Part shown: in pieces, positions 1 to 8,491 of the stretch
Layout of the letters: the number at the start of each line of letters is the position of its first letter
How positions within the stretch are numbered: the stretch's first letter is position 1
DNA from: Pseudovibrio zosterae
GTDB lineage: Bacteria; Pseudomonadota; Alphaproteobacteria; Rhizobiales; Stappiaceae
Reading direction: 5' to 3'
NCBI RefSeq assembly: GCF_033843645.1
Contig: NZ_JAWXVZ010000009.1
Location: 62,001 to 126,000, forward strand
Length of the DNA: 64,000 nt
Notes under the pieces: model-generated
What the model saw: the letters and a program-made list of their open reading frames with translations, nothing else
Told to the model about the DNA's origin: nothing
Database searches by the model: none
Made by a program: the position numbers and the translations under genes

Positions 1-282
1 AAGCGGAACAGGCACTCCTCCCAGGGCCTGTACGGCCACCATGGACCAATAGAGCTGCGGCCGGTTGGCACCGATCACGGCAACTTTGTCGCCCGCAACG
101 CAGCCCAATTGCTTCAACCCCAGGGACAGGGCGCGCACTTCCTCCAGCACATCAGCCCAAGTCCAGGTTTGCCAGATGCCGAAGTCCTTCTCACGCACGG
201 CAGGGCGTTGGCCATACACGCGGGCGTTGTAGAACAAGATCTTCGGAAAGGTGTCCCCACCATTGACAGGCGGCTCAGCCAT
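1..282 (-). CDS. Acyl-CoA synthetase (AMP-binding), N-terminal fragment
   Basis: The first 94 residues of an ANL-superfamily (AMP-dependent synthetase) enzyme; the rest lies beyond the left edge. The translation has the usual N-terminal features of long-chain acyl-CoA ligases: an opening that leads to TFPKILFYNA, then VREKDFGIWQTWTW, an LGLKQLG helix, and GDKVAVIGANRPQLYW followed by VQALGGVPVPL. The start is ATG at 282 with GGGAGG just upstream. Enzymes of this group join a carboxylic acid to CoA through an acyl-adenylate in the cytoplasm. The catalytic and P-loop motifs are outside the window, so the acyl substrate cannot be judged. A homologous type is often found beside Liv-type branched-chain amino acid transporters, but those genes would be off-window. 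It is divergent from the histidine kinase. Confidence 0.85.
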   Translation of the reverse strand, partial: MAEPPVNGGDTFPKILFYNARVYGQRPAVREKDFGIWQTWTWADVLEEVRALSLGLKQLGCVAGDKVAVIGANRPQLYWSMVAVQALGGVPVPL

Positions 283-528
283 CGTTCCTCCCAGAATGCT
301 TCAGCTGTTTGCCAGCTTTTCAGTTCTTCTAATCCTCTAGGGAAGCCGCCGCCCATTGGCGGTTTTTGCAAGTCTCCCTCTTGCAAAGTGGCCTCCGATC
401 AAATGTTTAGCATAAAGGCTAGTAGTCTTTCATTTCGCCAATATGAGAAGATTATTACGAATTGTTTCAGTTGCACCGCAACAACCAAAGAATGCAATAA
501 CTTAATTCATCCGCCGGTAGACTAACGT

Positions 529-2496
529 ATGACGAATTCTAGAAGAGTGAGCGACTGCACAACGGAAGTCTCGCAGTTAGACCTGCTTCAGGCATCTCTG
601 GACCACATCAACCAGGGTTTCAGTGTGTTTGATGCGGATCTGCGCCTCGTGGCCGCAAACAGCATCCTGTTCGAGATGCTGGACTTCCCCGACAGGCTTC
701 AAGCAAGAGGAACTCATCTCTCTGAATTCCTAAGGGTAAATGCTGAGAGAGGCGAATACGGTGACGGCGATATCGAAGCGCAAATCTCGCGGCGTGTCGA
801 ACGCGCTGCCCGGTTCGAACCCCATGCGTTTGAACGCAAACGCCCCAGCGGGCAGATCATTTCGATTCGGGGCGGCCCGCTTCCCAATGGTGGGTTCGTC
901 ACCACCTACACCGACGTCACGCGTGAACGACAGCACCAGCAGCAGCTGGAACGCACCGTTCAAGAGCGCACCCGCGCCTTGCAGCAGAGTGAGGACTGGC
1001 TGCGCCTCGTCACAGACAACATCCCCGCGCTGGTGTGTTACATCGCGCCCGGACCGGTTTACCGGTTCGCCAACGCCCCCTACGCCGTTTGGTTTGACCA
1101 CACCCCCGCGTCAATCATGGGCAAGTCCGTCGAAACTGTCGTTGGTACCGATCTTTTTGCCCGCATGGGCCCAATCATCGAAAAGGCCCTGTCCGGCCAG
1201 GTGGTCAACTTCGAGTACGCCCGCACCAACCGCAAGGGCGAGCACATCACCATGCGCTCCACCTTGGTACCGGACCGCACCGCTGATGGCCGTTGCCTGG
1301 GCTGTTTTGTGCTGTCCATTGATGCTTCAGAGCAAAAGGAAAGCGAAAACCGCCTGTTGCAATCCCAGCGCATGGAAGCCGTTGGCCAGCTTACGGGCGG
1401 GCTCTCTCATGACTTCAACAATCTGCTTTCCATCATCATCGGCAACGGCCTCAGTTTGAACCGCAAGGCGGCGCAAGGCCCGTTGGCCCATGACGAGGTC
1501 GAGCGCTATACACGGCCCATCCTGCAAGCGGCCAACCGGGGGGCCGACCTCACCAAGCGCTTGCTTGCCTTCGCCCGCGGCGGTTCCCAAGAACATCAAC
1601 CCACGCAGCTGTGCAGGGCCTTGCAGCACGCTCAACAACTGGTAGAGGGCTCTCTGCCCAAAGCCATCAAGGTGCAGTTCAACCTGCCTGCTGACCCGCT
1701 CATGGCCGCTGTCGACCCGACACTCTTCGACAACGCCGTGGTCAACTTGGCCCTCAACACACGGGATGCCATGCCCGGCGGCGGAGCGCTGACGGTCACC
1801 TTAAGCGCGGTTAATCTGAGCGGCGAAACAGCAAAAGTCCTCAACCTACCCGTCGGCGACTATGCGGAGCTGGAGGTTCTGGATGAAGGCGCGGGCCTTT
1901 CCGACGGCGCGCTGAAGCAGGCCTTCGAGCCGTTTTTCACCACCAAGACCTTCGGCAACTCCAGCGGCCTTGGGCTCTCCATGGTCTATGGCTTTGCAAA
2001 ACAGGCAGGCGGCACCGTTCGCATCAGCAACCGGGAGGATCGCAGCGGCGCCCGCGTCCAGATCCTGTTGCCCATTCTTGCCAAGACCACCGACCAACCG
2101 CTCCCCCGGCCCACCGGCACGACGGCCCGGCGTGTGGGGCATGGCGAGCTTATCATCATCGTGGAGGACGAGCCGGATCTCGCCGCCATTCTCACCGAGC
2201 AAGTCTCAGCCCTCGGCTTTTCGGCGATCCTTGCAGAAGATGGCCGGGATGCCTTGGAACTGGTGCGCACCCTTCCAGAAGTGCGCGGCCTTCTTTCCGA
2301 TATCATCATGCCCGAAGGCTTGAACGGAATTGAACTGGCTAACCAGATAGCCAACGAGAAGTCAGGCATAGGAATCATACTGATGACCGGGTACAATACT
2401 GAAACACCAGTAGAAATTCCCCGCGACCTCAGAATTTTGAGAAAGCCTTTTGATGAGGCCACTTTGAGCTCAGCCCTTTTGGAGATCCTGTCATGA
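529..2496 (+). CDS. Soluble hybrid PAS sensor histidine kinase
   Basis: A 655-residue kinase with no membrane segment, so the signal is probably cytoplasmic. Domain order: PAS-7-like domain (about 18-130, LDHINQGFSVFDADLRLVAAN), a short coiled linker (about 138-150), a second PAS domain (about 155-275), HisKA with the H-box GLSHDFNN (phospho-acceptor His294), HATPase_c (N-box NLALNTRDAMPGGG, G-box DEGAGLSDG, then FFTTK and GLGLSMVYGF), and a C-terminal receiver (about 545-655, VEDEPD, phospho-acceptor Asp591 in LLSDIIMP, switch Thr in LMTGYN, Lys in LRKPF). It overlaps the downstream response regulator by 4 bases, so the two are translated together. The receiver on the kinase plus a separate OmpR-type regulator suggests either a branched pathway or a receiver acting as a phosphate sink. 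The input is unknown. Confidence 0.93.
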   Translation: MTNSRRVSDCTTEVSQLDLLQASLDHINQGFSVFDADLRLVAANSILFEMLDFPDRLQARGTHLSEFLRVNAERGEYGDGDIEAQISRRVERAARFEPHAFERKRPSGQIISIRGGPLPNGGFVTTYTDVTRERQHQQQLERTVQERTRALQQSEDWLRLVTDNIPALVCYIAPGPVYRFANAPYAVWFDHTPASIMGKSVETVVGTDLFARMGPIIEKALSGQVVNFEYARTNRKGEHITMRSTLVPDRTADGRCLGCFVLSIDASEQKESENRLLQSQRMEAVGQLTGGLSHDFNNLLSIIIGNGLSLNRKAAQGPLAHDEVERYTRPILQAANRGADLTKRLLAFARGGSQEHQPTQLCRALQHAQQLVEGSLPKAIKVQFNLPADPLMAAVDPTLFDNAVVNLALNTRDAMPGGGALTVTLSAVNLSGETAKVLNLPVGDYAELEVLDEGAGLSDGALKQAFEPFFTTKTFGNSSGLGLSMVYGFAKQAGGTVRISNREDRSGARVQILLPILAKTTDQPLPRPTGTTARRVGHGELIIIVEDEPDLAAILTEQVSALGFSAILAEDGRDALELVRTLPEVRGLLSDIIMPEGLNGIELANQIANEKSGIGIILMTGYNTETPVEIPRDLRILRKPFDEATLSSALLEILS

Positions 2497-3239
2497 TGGC
2501 CGAAGACGCCGCAAAGACCCGCCAGCTCTCAAGGGGCCAGCCGCTCGTCTATCTGGTGGATGACGAGGTAGAGATTTGCGCCCTTCTCAGCGACACCTTG
2601 CAATCCTATGGGTTCCAGACGGCCATCTTCCATGCGGGGCATGAGGCGTACAACGCCATTGCGGACACACCCCCGGCAATGCTCATCATTGACCTTGGCC
2701 TGCCCGATATTGATGGCATGGCGCTGATCGAGCGCATCCGCGAAAAGACCTCTGTCCCGATCCTCGTCCTGTCTGCCCGCACCCATGCGTCTGACCGCGT
2801 CATAGGCCTGGAACTCGGCGCAGATGACTATGTGTGCAAGCCTTTCGACCCGCGGGAGATTGTCGCCAGAGCCCGCTCCTTGCTGCGCCGGGCAACGCCA
2901 ACCGCGCCCAAAACGGAGACCGGCAAACGCCGGGCGCAATTTGCAGGCTGGCAGTTTGAGCCAGACTCCCACCTGCTCCGCACCCCGCAGGGCGAAGAGA
3001 GCTTTCTCTCCACCGGTGAGTCCGTTCTGCTGCAGGCGCTGCTCTCCGCTCCCCGCCGGGTCCTTTCCCGGGATCAACTGCTGGAATACGGCGGCAACGA
3101 TGAAAGCATGGACCGCTCTATCGACGTCCGCATCTCCCGCATCCGGAAAAAACTCAACAGCAGTGACACCGGCGCACTCATTCGCACCGTTTACGGCTCA
3201 GGATACATGCTTACCGCAGATGTGCGATGGATCACCTAG
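2493..3239 (+). CDS. OmpR-type response regulator
   Basis: A 248-residue DNA-binding regulator. The N-terminal receiver (about 17-135) has the acidic pair VDDE, phospho-acceptor Asp67 in LIIDLGLPD, the switch Ser in LVLSAR, and Lys in CKPFDP. The C-terminal winged helix (about 150-245) has the Trans_reg_C pattern FLSTGESVLLQALLSAP, then RDQLLEYGG, DRSIDVRISRIRKKL and RTVYGSGYML. It begins inside the last codons of the upstream hybrid kinase (ATGA overlap), so that kinase is the expected partner. No target operon is evident. No clear terminator follows it. Confidence 0.93.
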   Translation: MMAEDAAKTRQLSRGQPLVYLVDDEVEICALLSDTLQSYGFQTAIFHAGHEAYNAIADTPPAMLIIDLGLPDIDGMALIERIREKTSVPILVLSARTHASDRVIGLELGADDYVCKPFDPREIVARARSLLRRATPTAPKTETGKRRAQFAGWQFEPDSHLLRTPQGEESFLSTGESVLLQALLSAPRRVLSRDQLLEYGGNDESMDRSIDVRISRIRKKLNSSDTGALIRTVYGSGYMLTADVRWIT

Positions 3240-3469
3240 CTGATCTATGCACGTCCATCATGCCTGTCATACATAATAGAAGCTACTCACCCTCTTAAAA
3301 AGCAAGTAAACACACCCCATATACGCAGCGCTTCAAATCACCTGCGCGTGAAGACTTCGTTTCAGATCAATCCCTAAAATAAAAACCGGATTTATCGTGA
3401 CACGGATCACAGCAGATGCCTGCGGTTTTCTTATTATGGTTCTCATAGCCCAGCAGAAAGGAGCGAACA

Positions 3470-3784
3470 ATGAGACGGTCCAGCATCCCGCTCTTCAAAA
3501 CAGCTCTCCCCTCTGCTGTTCGCACACTCGGTTCTCCCCTGATCGGTTGTGCGCTGCTCCTCACTGCCGGGCTAATTGTTGCGAAAGCAGGCACCACCGC
3601 CCCAGAGTTGCCTGTCCATAACGCCAAATACGAGCTGAAGGTCGAAAGCACTGCGCATTCCCCGTCCTCCCAAAAGCAGGATCGGCCTTTCAGCTTCAAC
3701 CCAGCTTCTGGTGCCTCGGCTTCCGTTACCGAGGTGAGGCATGAAGCCAAACAACTCTCTGTCCTGCTGCAACAGGGCATGTAG
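3470..3784 (+). CDS. Small hypothetical membrane-anchored or secreted protein
   Basis: A 104-residue protein I do not recognise. The start ATG has a good ribosome binding site (AGGAG, 7 bases upstream). The N-terminus is basic (MRRSS..) followed by a hydrophobic stretch at about 22-39 (SPLIGCALLLTAGLIVAKAG), which fits a signal anchor or signal peptide. The remainder is polar, rich in Ser, Ala and Lys. A strong rho-independent terminator 40 bases after the stop supports this as an independent transcription unit. It is convergent with the MAPEG gene. Function unknown. Codon use resembles the neighbouring genes. Confidence 0.55.
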   Translation: MRRSSIPLFKTALPSAVRTLGSPLIGCALLLTAGLIVAKAGTTAPELPVHNAKYELKVESTAHSPSSQKQDRPFSFNPASGASASVTEVRHEAKQLSVLLQQGM

Positions 3785-3824
3785 AGCCAATCAAGAACAG
3801 ACCTCCAAGTCTCCCAACCAAGCT

Positions 3825-3854
3825 GGGCCCCGTTTTTCGGGGCCCTTTTCTTTT
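3825..3854 (+). terminator. Rho-independent terminator
   Basis: A GC-rich hairpin, GGGCCCCG / CGGGGCCC with a T-rich loop (3825-3845), is followed by TTTTCTTTT. It ends the small gene at 3470-3784. The opposite strand lacks a T-tract, so it acts in the plus direction. Confidence 0.9.
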
Positions 3855-3865
3855 GTCCGCACTGA

Positions 3866-4249
3866 TCAGAAGAAATCGGGCACCAGACAAGCCAATGCGC
3901 CAAGCAACAGCACTGTAAATGTGCCCACCATTCCAAGCACACGAAAGGCATTCACGTCTTTCTCCCGGCTCAAGCCGATGAAATGCAGCGTTCGGGACAC
4001 GATCAGCAATCCGCCCAGCGCATGAACGTTCCAATCTGGCATCTCGTTCAACTCCACCAGCAAGATCAAAAGCAACGCAAAGGGCACGTATTCCGCGAAA
4101 TTCCCGTGAATGCGCAGCCGCCTTAGCAGCTGCTTGCTGTTGCCCTCCCCCAGAGATACCCGCGTCTTCTGGCGCATTTGAATAACGCGCATGGAAAGCC
4201 ACACATAAAACAGGGCCAGTATTGCAGCATATATCGGTGTAATCATCAC
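3866..4249 (-). CDS. MAPEG family membrane protein
   Basis: A 127-residue integral membrane protein with about four hydrophobic helices. The MAPEG pattern (membrane-associated proteins in eicosanoid and glutathione metabolism) is visible: an N-terminal helix followed by MRVIQMRQKTRVSLGEG, LLRRLRIHGNFAEYVPFALLLI (the conserved RxHxNxxEyxP motif at about 45-60), and a C-terminal HALGGLLIVSRTLHFIGL. Bacterial members are usually annotated as glutathione-S-transferase-like membrane enzymes, but activity is rarely shown. It stands alone between a convergent gene and the TRAP operon. Confidence 0.9.
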   Translation of the reverse strand: MMITPIYAAILALFYVWLSMRVIQMRQKTRVSLGEGNSKQLLRRLRIHGNFAEYVPFALLLILLVELNEMPDWNVHALGGLLIVSRTLHFIGLSREKDVNAFRVLGMVGTFTVLLLGALACLVPDFF

Positions 4250-4304
4250 AAGGCCTCCTCTGGAAGCACAAGCCCTCGCGCATTATCGGCTTAGGGCAGA
4301 TATG

Positions 4305-4335
4305 AAAAAGGCGCGGAGCTACCCCCACGCCTTTT
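4305..4335 (-). terminator. Terminator of the TRAP transporter operon
   Basis: Read on the minus strand, AAAAGGCG and CGCCTTTT arms flank a 14-base loop and are followed by further T residues, 24 bases past the stop codon of the large permease gene. Confidence 0.75.
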
Positions 4336-4358
4336 CTCAGGTATTTCGGCGGCTCGCG

Positions 4359-5939
4359 CTACCCATAGATAACCTGTGGCAACCACGTGGCAATCGCAGG
4401 CACAAACCACAGCAGAACCAGCATCAGGATCTGAATGAACACGAATGGGATGATACCCCAATAGATGTCCGAGGTCTTCACCGTCGCCGGAGCCACACCG
4501 CGCAGATAAAACAACGCGAACCCGAACGGCGGCGTCAAAAACGACGTCTGCAGGTTCACAGCCATCATCACCCCAAGCCATGCTGGGCTCATGGGATCGC
4601 CGTTTGGCATTGGCAACTGCAACAGCACCGGCGCCACAAGCGGCACCACCACGAACACAATTTCAAGAAAGTCCAGGAAGAAGCCAAGAACAAACATCAT
4701 CAGCATGACTGCGATGATCGCCCCCAGTGAGCCCCCTGGAATGCCCGTGAGCAGCTCGTGCACCATCTCCTCACCGCCAAGATCACGGAAGATCAGGGAG
4801 AAGAAAGTGGCACCAATCAGGATGACAAAAACCATGCAGGTAATCTGCGTGGTGGATTGCATGACGGGGACCAGAACCTTGTCCCGAAGCACGCGCGCAA
4901 GGGAGACGACCACGCCGAAGGTCAGCGTCGCCGTCAAAATGCCTGCCACCACGATGCCCACCATGTCAGTCGTCGGAATCTGGTTCCGGGCAATGCGAAG
5001 GTCCATTGTGCTCGTCAAGACGAGCAGCGCAATCAGTGCCAGAACGGCAGCATAAATTGGCCATGGCTTTTCCTCGTGCAGACGATACCCGGCGAGCAGA
5101 ATTGAACCGACAGCGCCCACTGCCGCGGCTTCGGTCGGCGTGGCGATACCCGCCAGAATAGAGCCAAGCACGGCAACGATCAGGCCGATCGGCGGGATCA
5201 GGGCGTGCAGAACCTGACTGAGTGACGGCGCATTGTCCGCATCCACCTTCATAGGCGGTGACTTATGCGGCTGGGTAAACGCAACAAAAAGCTGGTAGGT
5301 GATGTAAAGGCCCACGAGCGCGAGCCCTGGCAAGAGCGCCCCTGCGAACAGGTCACCCACGGAAAAGGGTTCCGGAGACCAGTTGCCCATTTCGCGCTGC
5401 GCGGTCTGATAGGCGTTGGAAAGCTGATCAGCCAGAAAAACAAGCACGATTGAAGGCGGGATGATCTGCCCCAAGGTGCCTGAAGCCGCGATGGACCCAC
5501 AGGCAAGACGCGGGCTGTAGCCGTTGCGCAACATGGTAGGCAGCGACAAAAGCCCCATCGTTACCACGGTCGCGCCAACGATACCGGTGGAAGCGGCAAG
5601 CAACGCGCCCACCACCGACACTGCAATGCCAAGACCACCCGGCATGCGGCCAAACAAACGCCCCATGGTCTCCAGCAGTTCTTCCGCAACCTTAGACCGC
5701 TCCAGCATCACGCCCATGAAAATGAACAGGGGAACCGCGATCAGCGTTTCATTGGTCATCGTGCCGAAGATGCGGCTCGGAATGGCACCAAGCGTCATCG
5801 AACCGCCGAACATGGTGCCGATCAGGCCAAATACCAGTGCAACACCGGCCAGCGTGAACGCGACCGGAAAACCCGCCATGAGCAAGATACAGGCGGCAGC
5901 AAACATGAAAATATCAAGAGTGTGCAGCAAACCGTCCAT
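4359..5939 (-). CDS. TRAP transporter large permease (DctM family)
   Basis: A 526-residue permease with many hydrophobic segments, the 12-TM channel subunit of a tripartite ATP-independent periplasmic transporter. DctM hallmarks are visible: GFPVAFTLAGVALVFG near the N-terminus, VPLFIFMGVMLERS, ALLAASTGIVGATVVTMGLLSLPTMLRNGY, GSIAASGTLGQIIPPSIVLVFLAD, and GIATPTEAAAVGAVG. It is about 90 residues longer than a minimal DctM because of an extra hydrophobic insert around 285-345, as seen in the mannitol/chloroaromatic and keto-acid TRAP subgroup. It lies 6 bases downstream of the small permease and is last in the operon. Confidence 0.95.
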   Translation of the reverse strand: MDGLLHTLDIFMFAAACILLMAGFPVAFTLAGVALVFGLIGTMFGGSMTLGAIPSRIFGTMTNETLIAVPLFIFMGVMLERSKVAEELLETMGRLFGRMPGGLGIAVSVVGALLAASTGIVGATVVTMGLLSLPTMLRNGYSPRLACGSIAASGTLGQIIPPSIVLVFLADQLSNAYQTAQREMGNWSPEPFSVGDLFAGALLPGLALVGLYITYQLFVAFTQPHKSPPMKVDADNAPSLSQVLHALIPPIGLIVAVLGSILAGIATPTEAAAVGAVGSILLAGYRLHEEKPWPIYAAVLALIALLVLTSTMDLRIARNQIPTTDMVGIVVAGILTATLTFGVVVSLARVLRDKVLVPVMQSTTQITCMVFVILIGATFFSLIFRDLGGEEMVHELLTGIPGGSLGAIIAVMLMMFVLGFFLDFLEIVFVVVPLVAPVLLQLPMPNGDPMSPAWLGVMMAVNLQTSFLTPPFGFALFYLRGVAPATVKTSDIYWGIIPFVFIQILMLVLLWFVPAIATWLPQVIYG

Positions 5940-5945
5940 TATGTT

Positions 5946-6482
5946 TTATTCCACTCCCACACTCTTGAAACTCTTGAGCGCGACCTTGTCGCCTCCAATG
6001 GCCAGTAAAGATCGGCAGATAATTGCAATACCCTGCAACCCCATCATCACCGCAAACGCAATGATGGCGCTCTTCAAGAGATAGCGCCCTTGAATACCGG
6101 AGGTTTCCTGCGAGCCTTCAAGGATCGCCCAGGATGCAGCAACATAGTCCCAAGAAACAAAGATGATCGTTGCGCACACCGGCAGCAACAGAAACAGCGA
6201 CCCGAGCAGGTCCACCCACGCCTTCTTGCGCGGGTCGGCCTCGCGATAAAAGATGTCCACCCGCACATGGCCATCCACGCTCAAGGTGTAGGCCGCAGCC
6301 AGCATGAACATGAAGCCGTGCATGTAAGTAATGGATTCCTGCATCCAGATGGAGCCGATGCCAAACACATACCGCATCACCACAACGGTGAACTGGACCA
6401 GCACAATACCCAAGGTCAACCAGGCGCTTGCCCGGCCAATGCCACTATTTAATGAGGTAATTATATTGAGTAGGGCGCGCAT
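5946..6482 (-). CDS. TRAP transporter small permease (DctQ family)
   Basis: A 178-residue protein with four predicted membrane helices, the DctQ subunit that partners DctM. Typical features are the N-terminal helix IGRASAWLTLGIVLVQFTVVVMRYVFG, then WMQESITYMHGFMFMLAAAYTL, VDGHVRVDIFY (the conserved dGHVRVDi motif) and RKKAWVDLLGSLFLLLP. It lies between the solute-binding protein and DctM genes. The extended spacing to the binding-protein gene contains a hairpin. Confidence 0.93.
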   Translation of the reverse strand: MRALLNIITSLNSGIGRASAWLTLGIVLVQFTVVVMRYVFGIGSIWMQESITYMHGFMFMLAAAYTLSVDGHVRVDIFYREADPRKKAWVDLLGSLFLLLPVCATIIFVSWDYVAASWAILEGSQETSGIQGRYLLKSAIIAFAVMMGLQGIAIICRSLLAIGGDKVALKSFKSVGVE

Positions 6483-6584
6483 TTCCGCCTCTTGTTAGCC
6501 GCTGCCCATGGAATGCGTCCGACCCGTCCCCGAACGTGCCCCCGGACAACTCGTGAATTGTTAGGGCCTCCCCCCTGGAGGACA

Positions 6585-6612
6585 AGGCTCCCCACCCTGC
6601 GGCGGGAAGCCT
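6585..6612 (-). terminator. Intercistronic hairpin between binding protein and small permease
   Basis: On the minus strand AGGCTTCCC pairs with GGGGAGCCT (one G-U pair) around a 10-base loop, 24 bases after the binding-protein stop codon. No T-tract follows. It is better read as a stabilising or attenuating hairpin giving more binding protein than permease, a common arrangement in transporter operons. Confidence 0.5.
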
Positions 6613-6636
6613 CAAATTCAACAGAAGCTGAAGGAA

Positions 6637-7728
6637 CTAGCCAGTCACGCGCTCGCGGGCATCAAGGTAAGAACCTTCAGAGATCTTCACCCAGCCACCA
6701 ATGTCCTTGCGGGCCTTGATGTAGCTGTCGTAAATGCGCTGAGACAGCTCATCTTCCTTAGCCACTTCAGCAACCACTTCTTCACAGACACCGGCAATGG
6801 CGTCAAACACTTCTGGTGTAAACTGCTTGAGCTGCACGTTGTGCTTGTTGATGAGCGTGTCGAGAGCCGCGCCGTTGTTGTAGTTGAACTCGGAGAACAT
6901 GTAGTTGTTCTCTGCAAGACACGCATCGCGTACCAGTGCCTGATCTGCTTCAGAGAAGCTGTTCCAGACATCGCCGTTGATGCCGCAGGACAAGCCAGAG
7001 CCTGGCTCGTGGAAGCCTGGGTAGTAGTAGAACTTGGCAATCTTGTAGAAGCCGAATGCCAGATCGTTCCATGGACCCACCCATTCGGTTGCGTCAATCG
7101 CACCAGACTGAAGCGCTGGGAAGATTTCACCACCTGGCAATGCAACAGCAGTGGCACCCAGACGACGAAGCACTTCGCCTCCAAGGCCCGGCATACGCAT
7201 CTTCAGACCCTTCAGGTCTTCCAGTGTGTTGATTTCCTTGTTGAACCAGCCGCCCATCTGGAGGCCGGTGTTGCCTGCCATGAATGGCTTCACATTGAAG
7301 CGACCAGCAAGCTCATCCCACAGAGCCTGACCGTCGCCAATGTTGATCCAGGCATCCAGTTCGTTCGCTGTCAGTCCCATTGGAACGGCAGTGAAGAAAT
7401 TGAAAGCCTTGTGCTTGCCTTGCCAGTAGTAGTCGGCGCCGTGATACATGTCGGCAGTGCCACTGGAAACGGCGTCAAAGCTCTCGAATGCCGGAACCAA
7501 CTCACCAGCTGCAAACAGCTTTACGGTAAGGCGGCCGTCGGATGCGGCGGTGATGCGGTCAGCCACGCGCTGTGCCCCGGTTCCCAGACCTGGAAAGTTC
7601 TTTGGCCAGGTGGTGACCATGGTCAGCTCACGCTTGTCCTGTGCAAGTGCTGGAGCGGCTAGTGTAGCAGCACCAGCGGTTGCACCGGCGGCAAGACCTG
7701 CATTTTTAAGAAAACTACGGCGGTCCAT
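6637..7728 (-). CDS. TRAP transporter solute-binding protein (TakP-like, Tat signal)
   Basis: A 363-residue periplasmic receptor. I take ATG at 7728 (MDRRSFLKNAG) because GGGAGGAG lies just upstream; an earlier in-frame start would place nine residues before the twin-arginine motif. RRSFLK plus an Ala-rich hydrophobic region ending in APALAQ is a Tat-type signal. The mature part matches the TakP group: GNTGLQMGGWFNKEINTLEDLKGLKMR, GGEIFPALQSGAIDATEWVGPWND and FYYYPGFHEPG. Known members bind 2-oxo acids such as pyruvate, or lactate and related carboxylates with a metal ion, so a 2-keto or hydroxy acid is the likely ligand here (inference). It is first in an operon with the DctQ and DctM subunits. 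Confidence 0.93.
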   Translation of the reverse strand: MDRRSFLKNAGLAAGATAGAATLAAPALAQDKRELTMVTTWPKNFPGLGTGAQRVADRITAASDGRLTVKLFAAGELVPAFESFDAVSSGTADMYHGADYYWQGKHKAFNFFTAVPMGLTANELDAWINIGDGQALWDELAGRFNVKPFMAGNTGLQMGGWFNKEINTLEDLKGLKMRMPGLGGEVLRRLGATAVALPGGEIFPALQSGAIDATEWVGPWNDLAFGFYKIAKFYYYPGFHEPGSGLSCGINGDVWNSFSEADQALVRDACLAENNYMFSEFNYNNGAALDTLINKHNVQLKQFTPEVFDAIAGVCEEVVAEVAKEDELSQRIYDSYIKARKDIGGWVKISEGSYLDARERVTG

Positions 7729-8386
7729 AAATACTCCTCCCACGAAGTCAATCAAACAGTTCGTTCGATAGTTGACGCGTGCCCACCTCCCTCAAGCGAC
7801 CCGGTTAGGCACTATGTCATTTTCCTTATAAACCCCATGATGCAGGGCGGCACAAGGAAAACCAATCCCCATTGGCCAAATTAATTACTCATCCGGGCGC
7901 ACTTCCCCCACCCAACTTTGGTCGCATAAAAGTATCATAACTTATTGATATTTATAGACTATGCAGGAGGAAGATAAAAGTTAACGCAGCGGCATCAATT
8001 GTAATTATTGAAATGATAAATTCGATTTTTCGTTATCATTGTTTCAATCAGCAAAATGAAAAGCCTAACAATATGATCGTCTTTACCCTACTTCGCGCAA
8101 CTATCAAAAACATTCCACTACGGTAAAAATATGATATATTTCAGATAGATGACCCAGCCACACGGAAGACCTAAACAGTGATCCGGCTAAAGCAAGGGCA
8201 AAAATCGACCAACCTCAGGCGGCGTGGAAAAGTCAAAACAAAATGACAAACACAACCCAGCCCCTTATCTGATATATTAATCCTAGTTTTTCTCGGTTTT
8301 CTTAGCGTTTCATCTATGAATTGTTCCGAGTTATAGTTTTCGCATCAAGTTGATCGTCGCTTCTGCTCATTCCATTTTACTAGGGC
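7729..8386 (+). other. Gene-free AT-rich stretch upstream of the TRAP operon
   Basis: About 650 bases of markedly AT-rich DNA with no credible coding frame on either strand. It must hold the promoter of the minus-strand TRAP operon and contains a long dyad at 8007-8048. The terminator of the NicO fusion gene borders it on the right. Confidence 0.7.
8007..8048. repeat. Imperfect dyad symmetry in AT-rich intergenic DNA
   Basis: ATTGAAATGATAA (8007-8019) is mirrored by TTATCATTGTTTCAAT (8033-8048), with three extra bases in the right arm and a 13-base spacer. It lies about 280 bases upstream of the TRAP binding-protein gene. Its role is unknown; it could be an operator or an RNA hairpin. Confidence 0.5.
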
Positions 8387-8419
8387 AAAAAATAAAGCCG
8401 CGCAGAAATCTACGCGGCT
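8387..8419 (-). terminator. Terminator of the DUF1007-NicO gene
   Basis: On the minus strand AGCCGCG and CGCGGCT (8396-8402 and 8413-8419) form a 7-bp stem with a 10-base loop, followed by TTTATTTTTT. It lies about 70 bases past the stop of the metal transporter gene. Confidence 0.85.
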
Positions 8420-8491
8420 CCATGTTTTGATGATTCTGCAAAGCGCCCCTGAAACAATGAGTACTTCAGAGTACGGGCCGGCCAACCGGCG

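Noticed and set aside
348..367. CCGCC/GGCGG hairpin followed by TTTTT in the divergent gap before the histidine kinase
   Set aside because: Resembles a terminator in the plus direction, but the stem is only 5-6 bp and no plus-strand gene ends here.
3367..4328. Two long minus-strand frames overlapping the small gene and the MAPEG gene
   Set aside because: They are out-of-frame with MAPEG and lack sensible composition or ribosome binding sites; the plus-strand gene has both plus a terminator.
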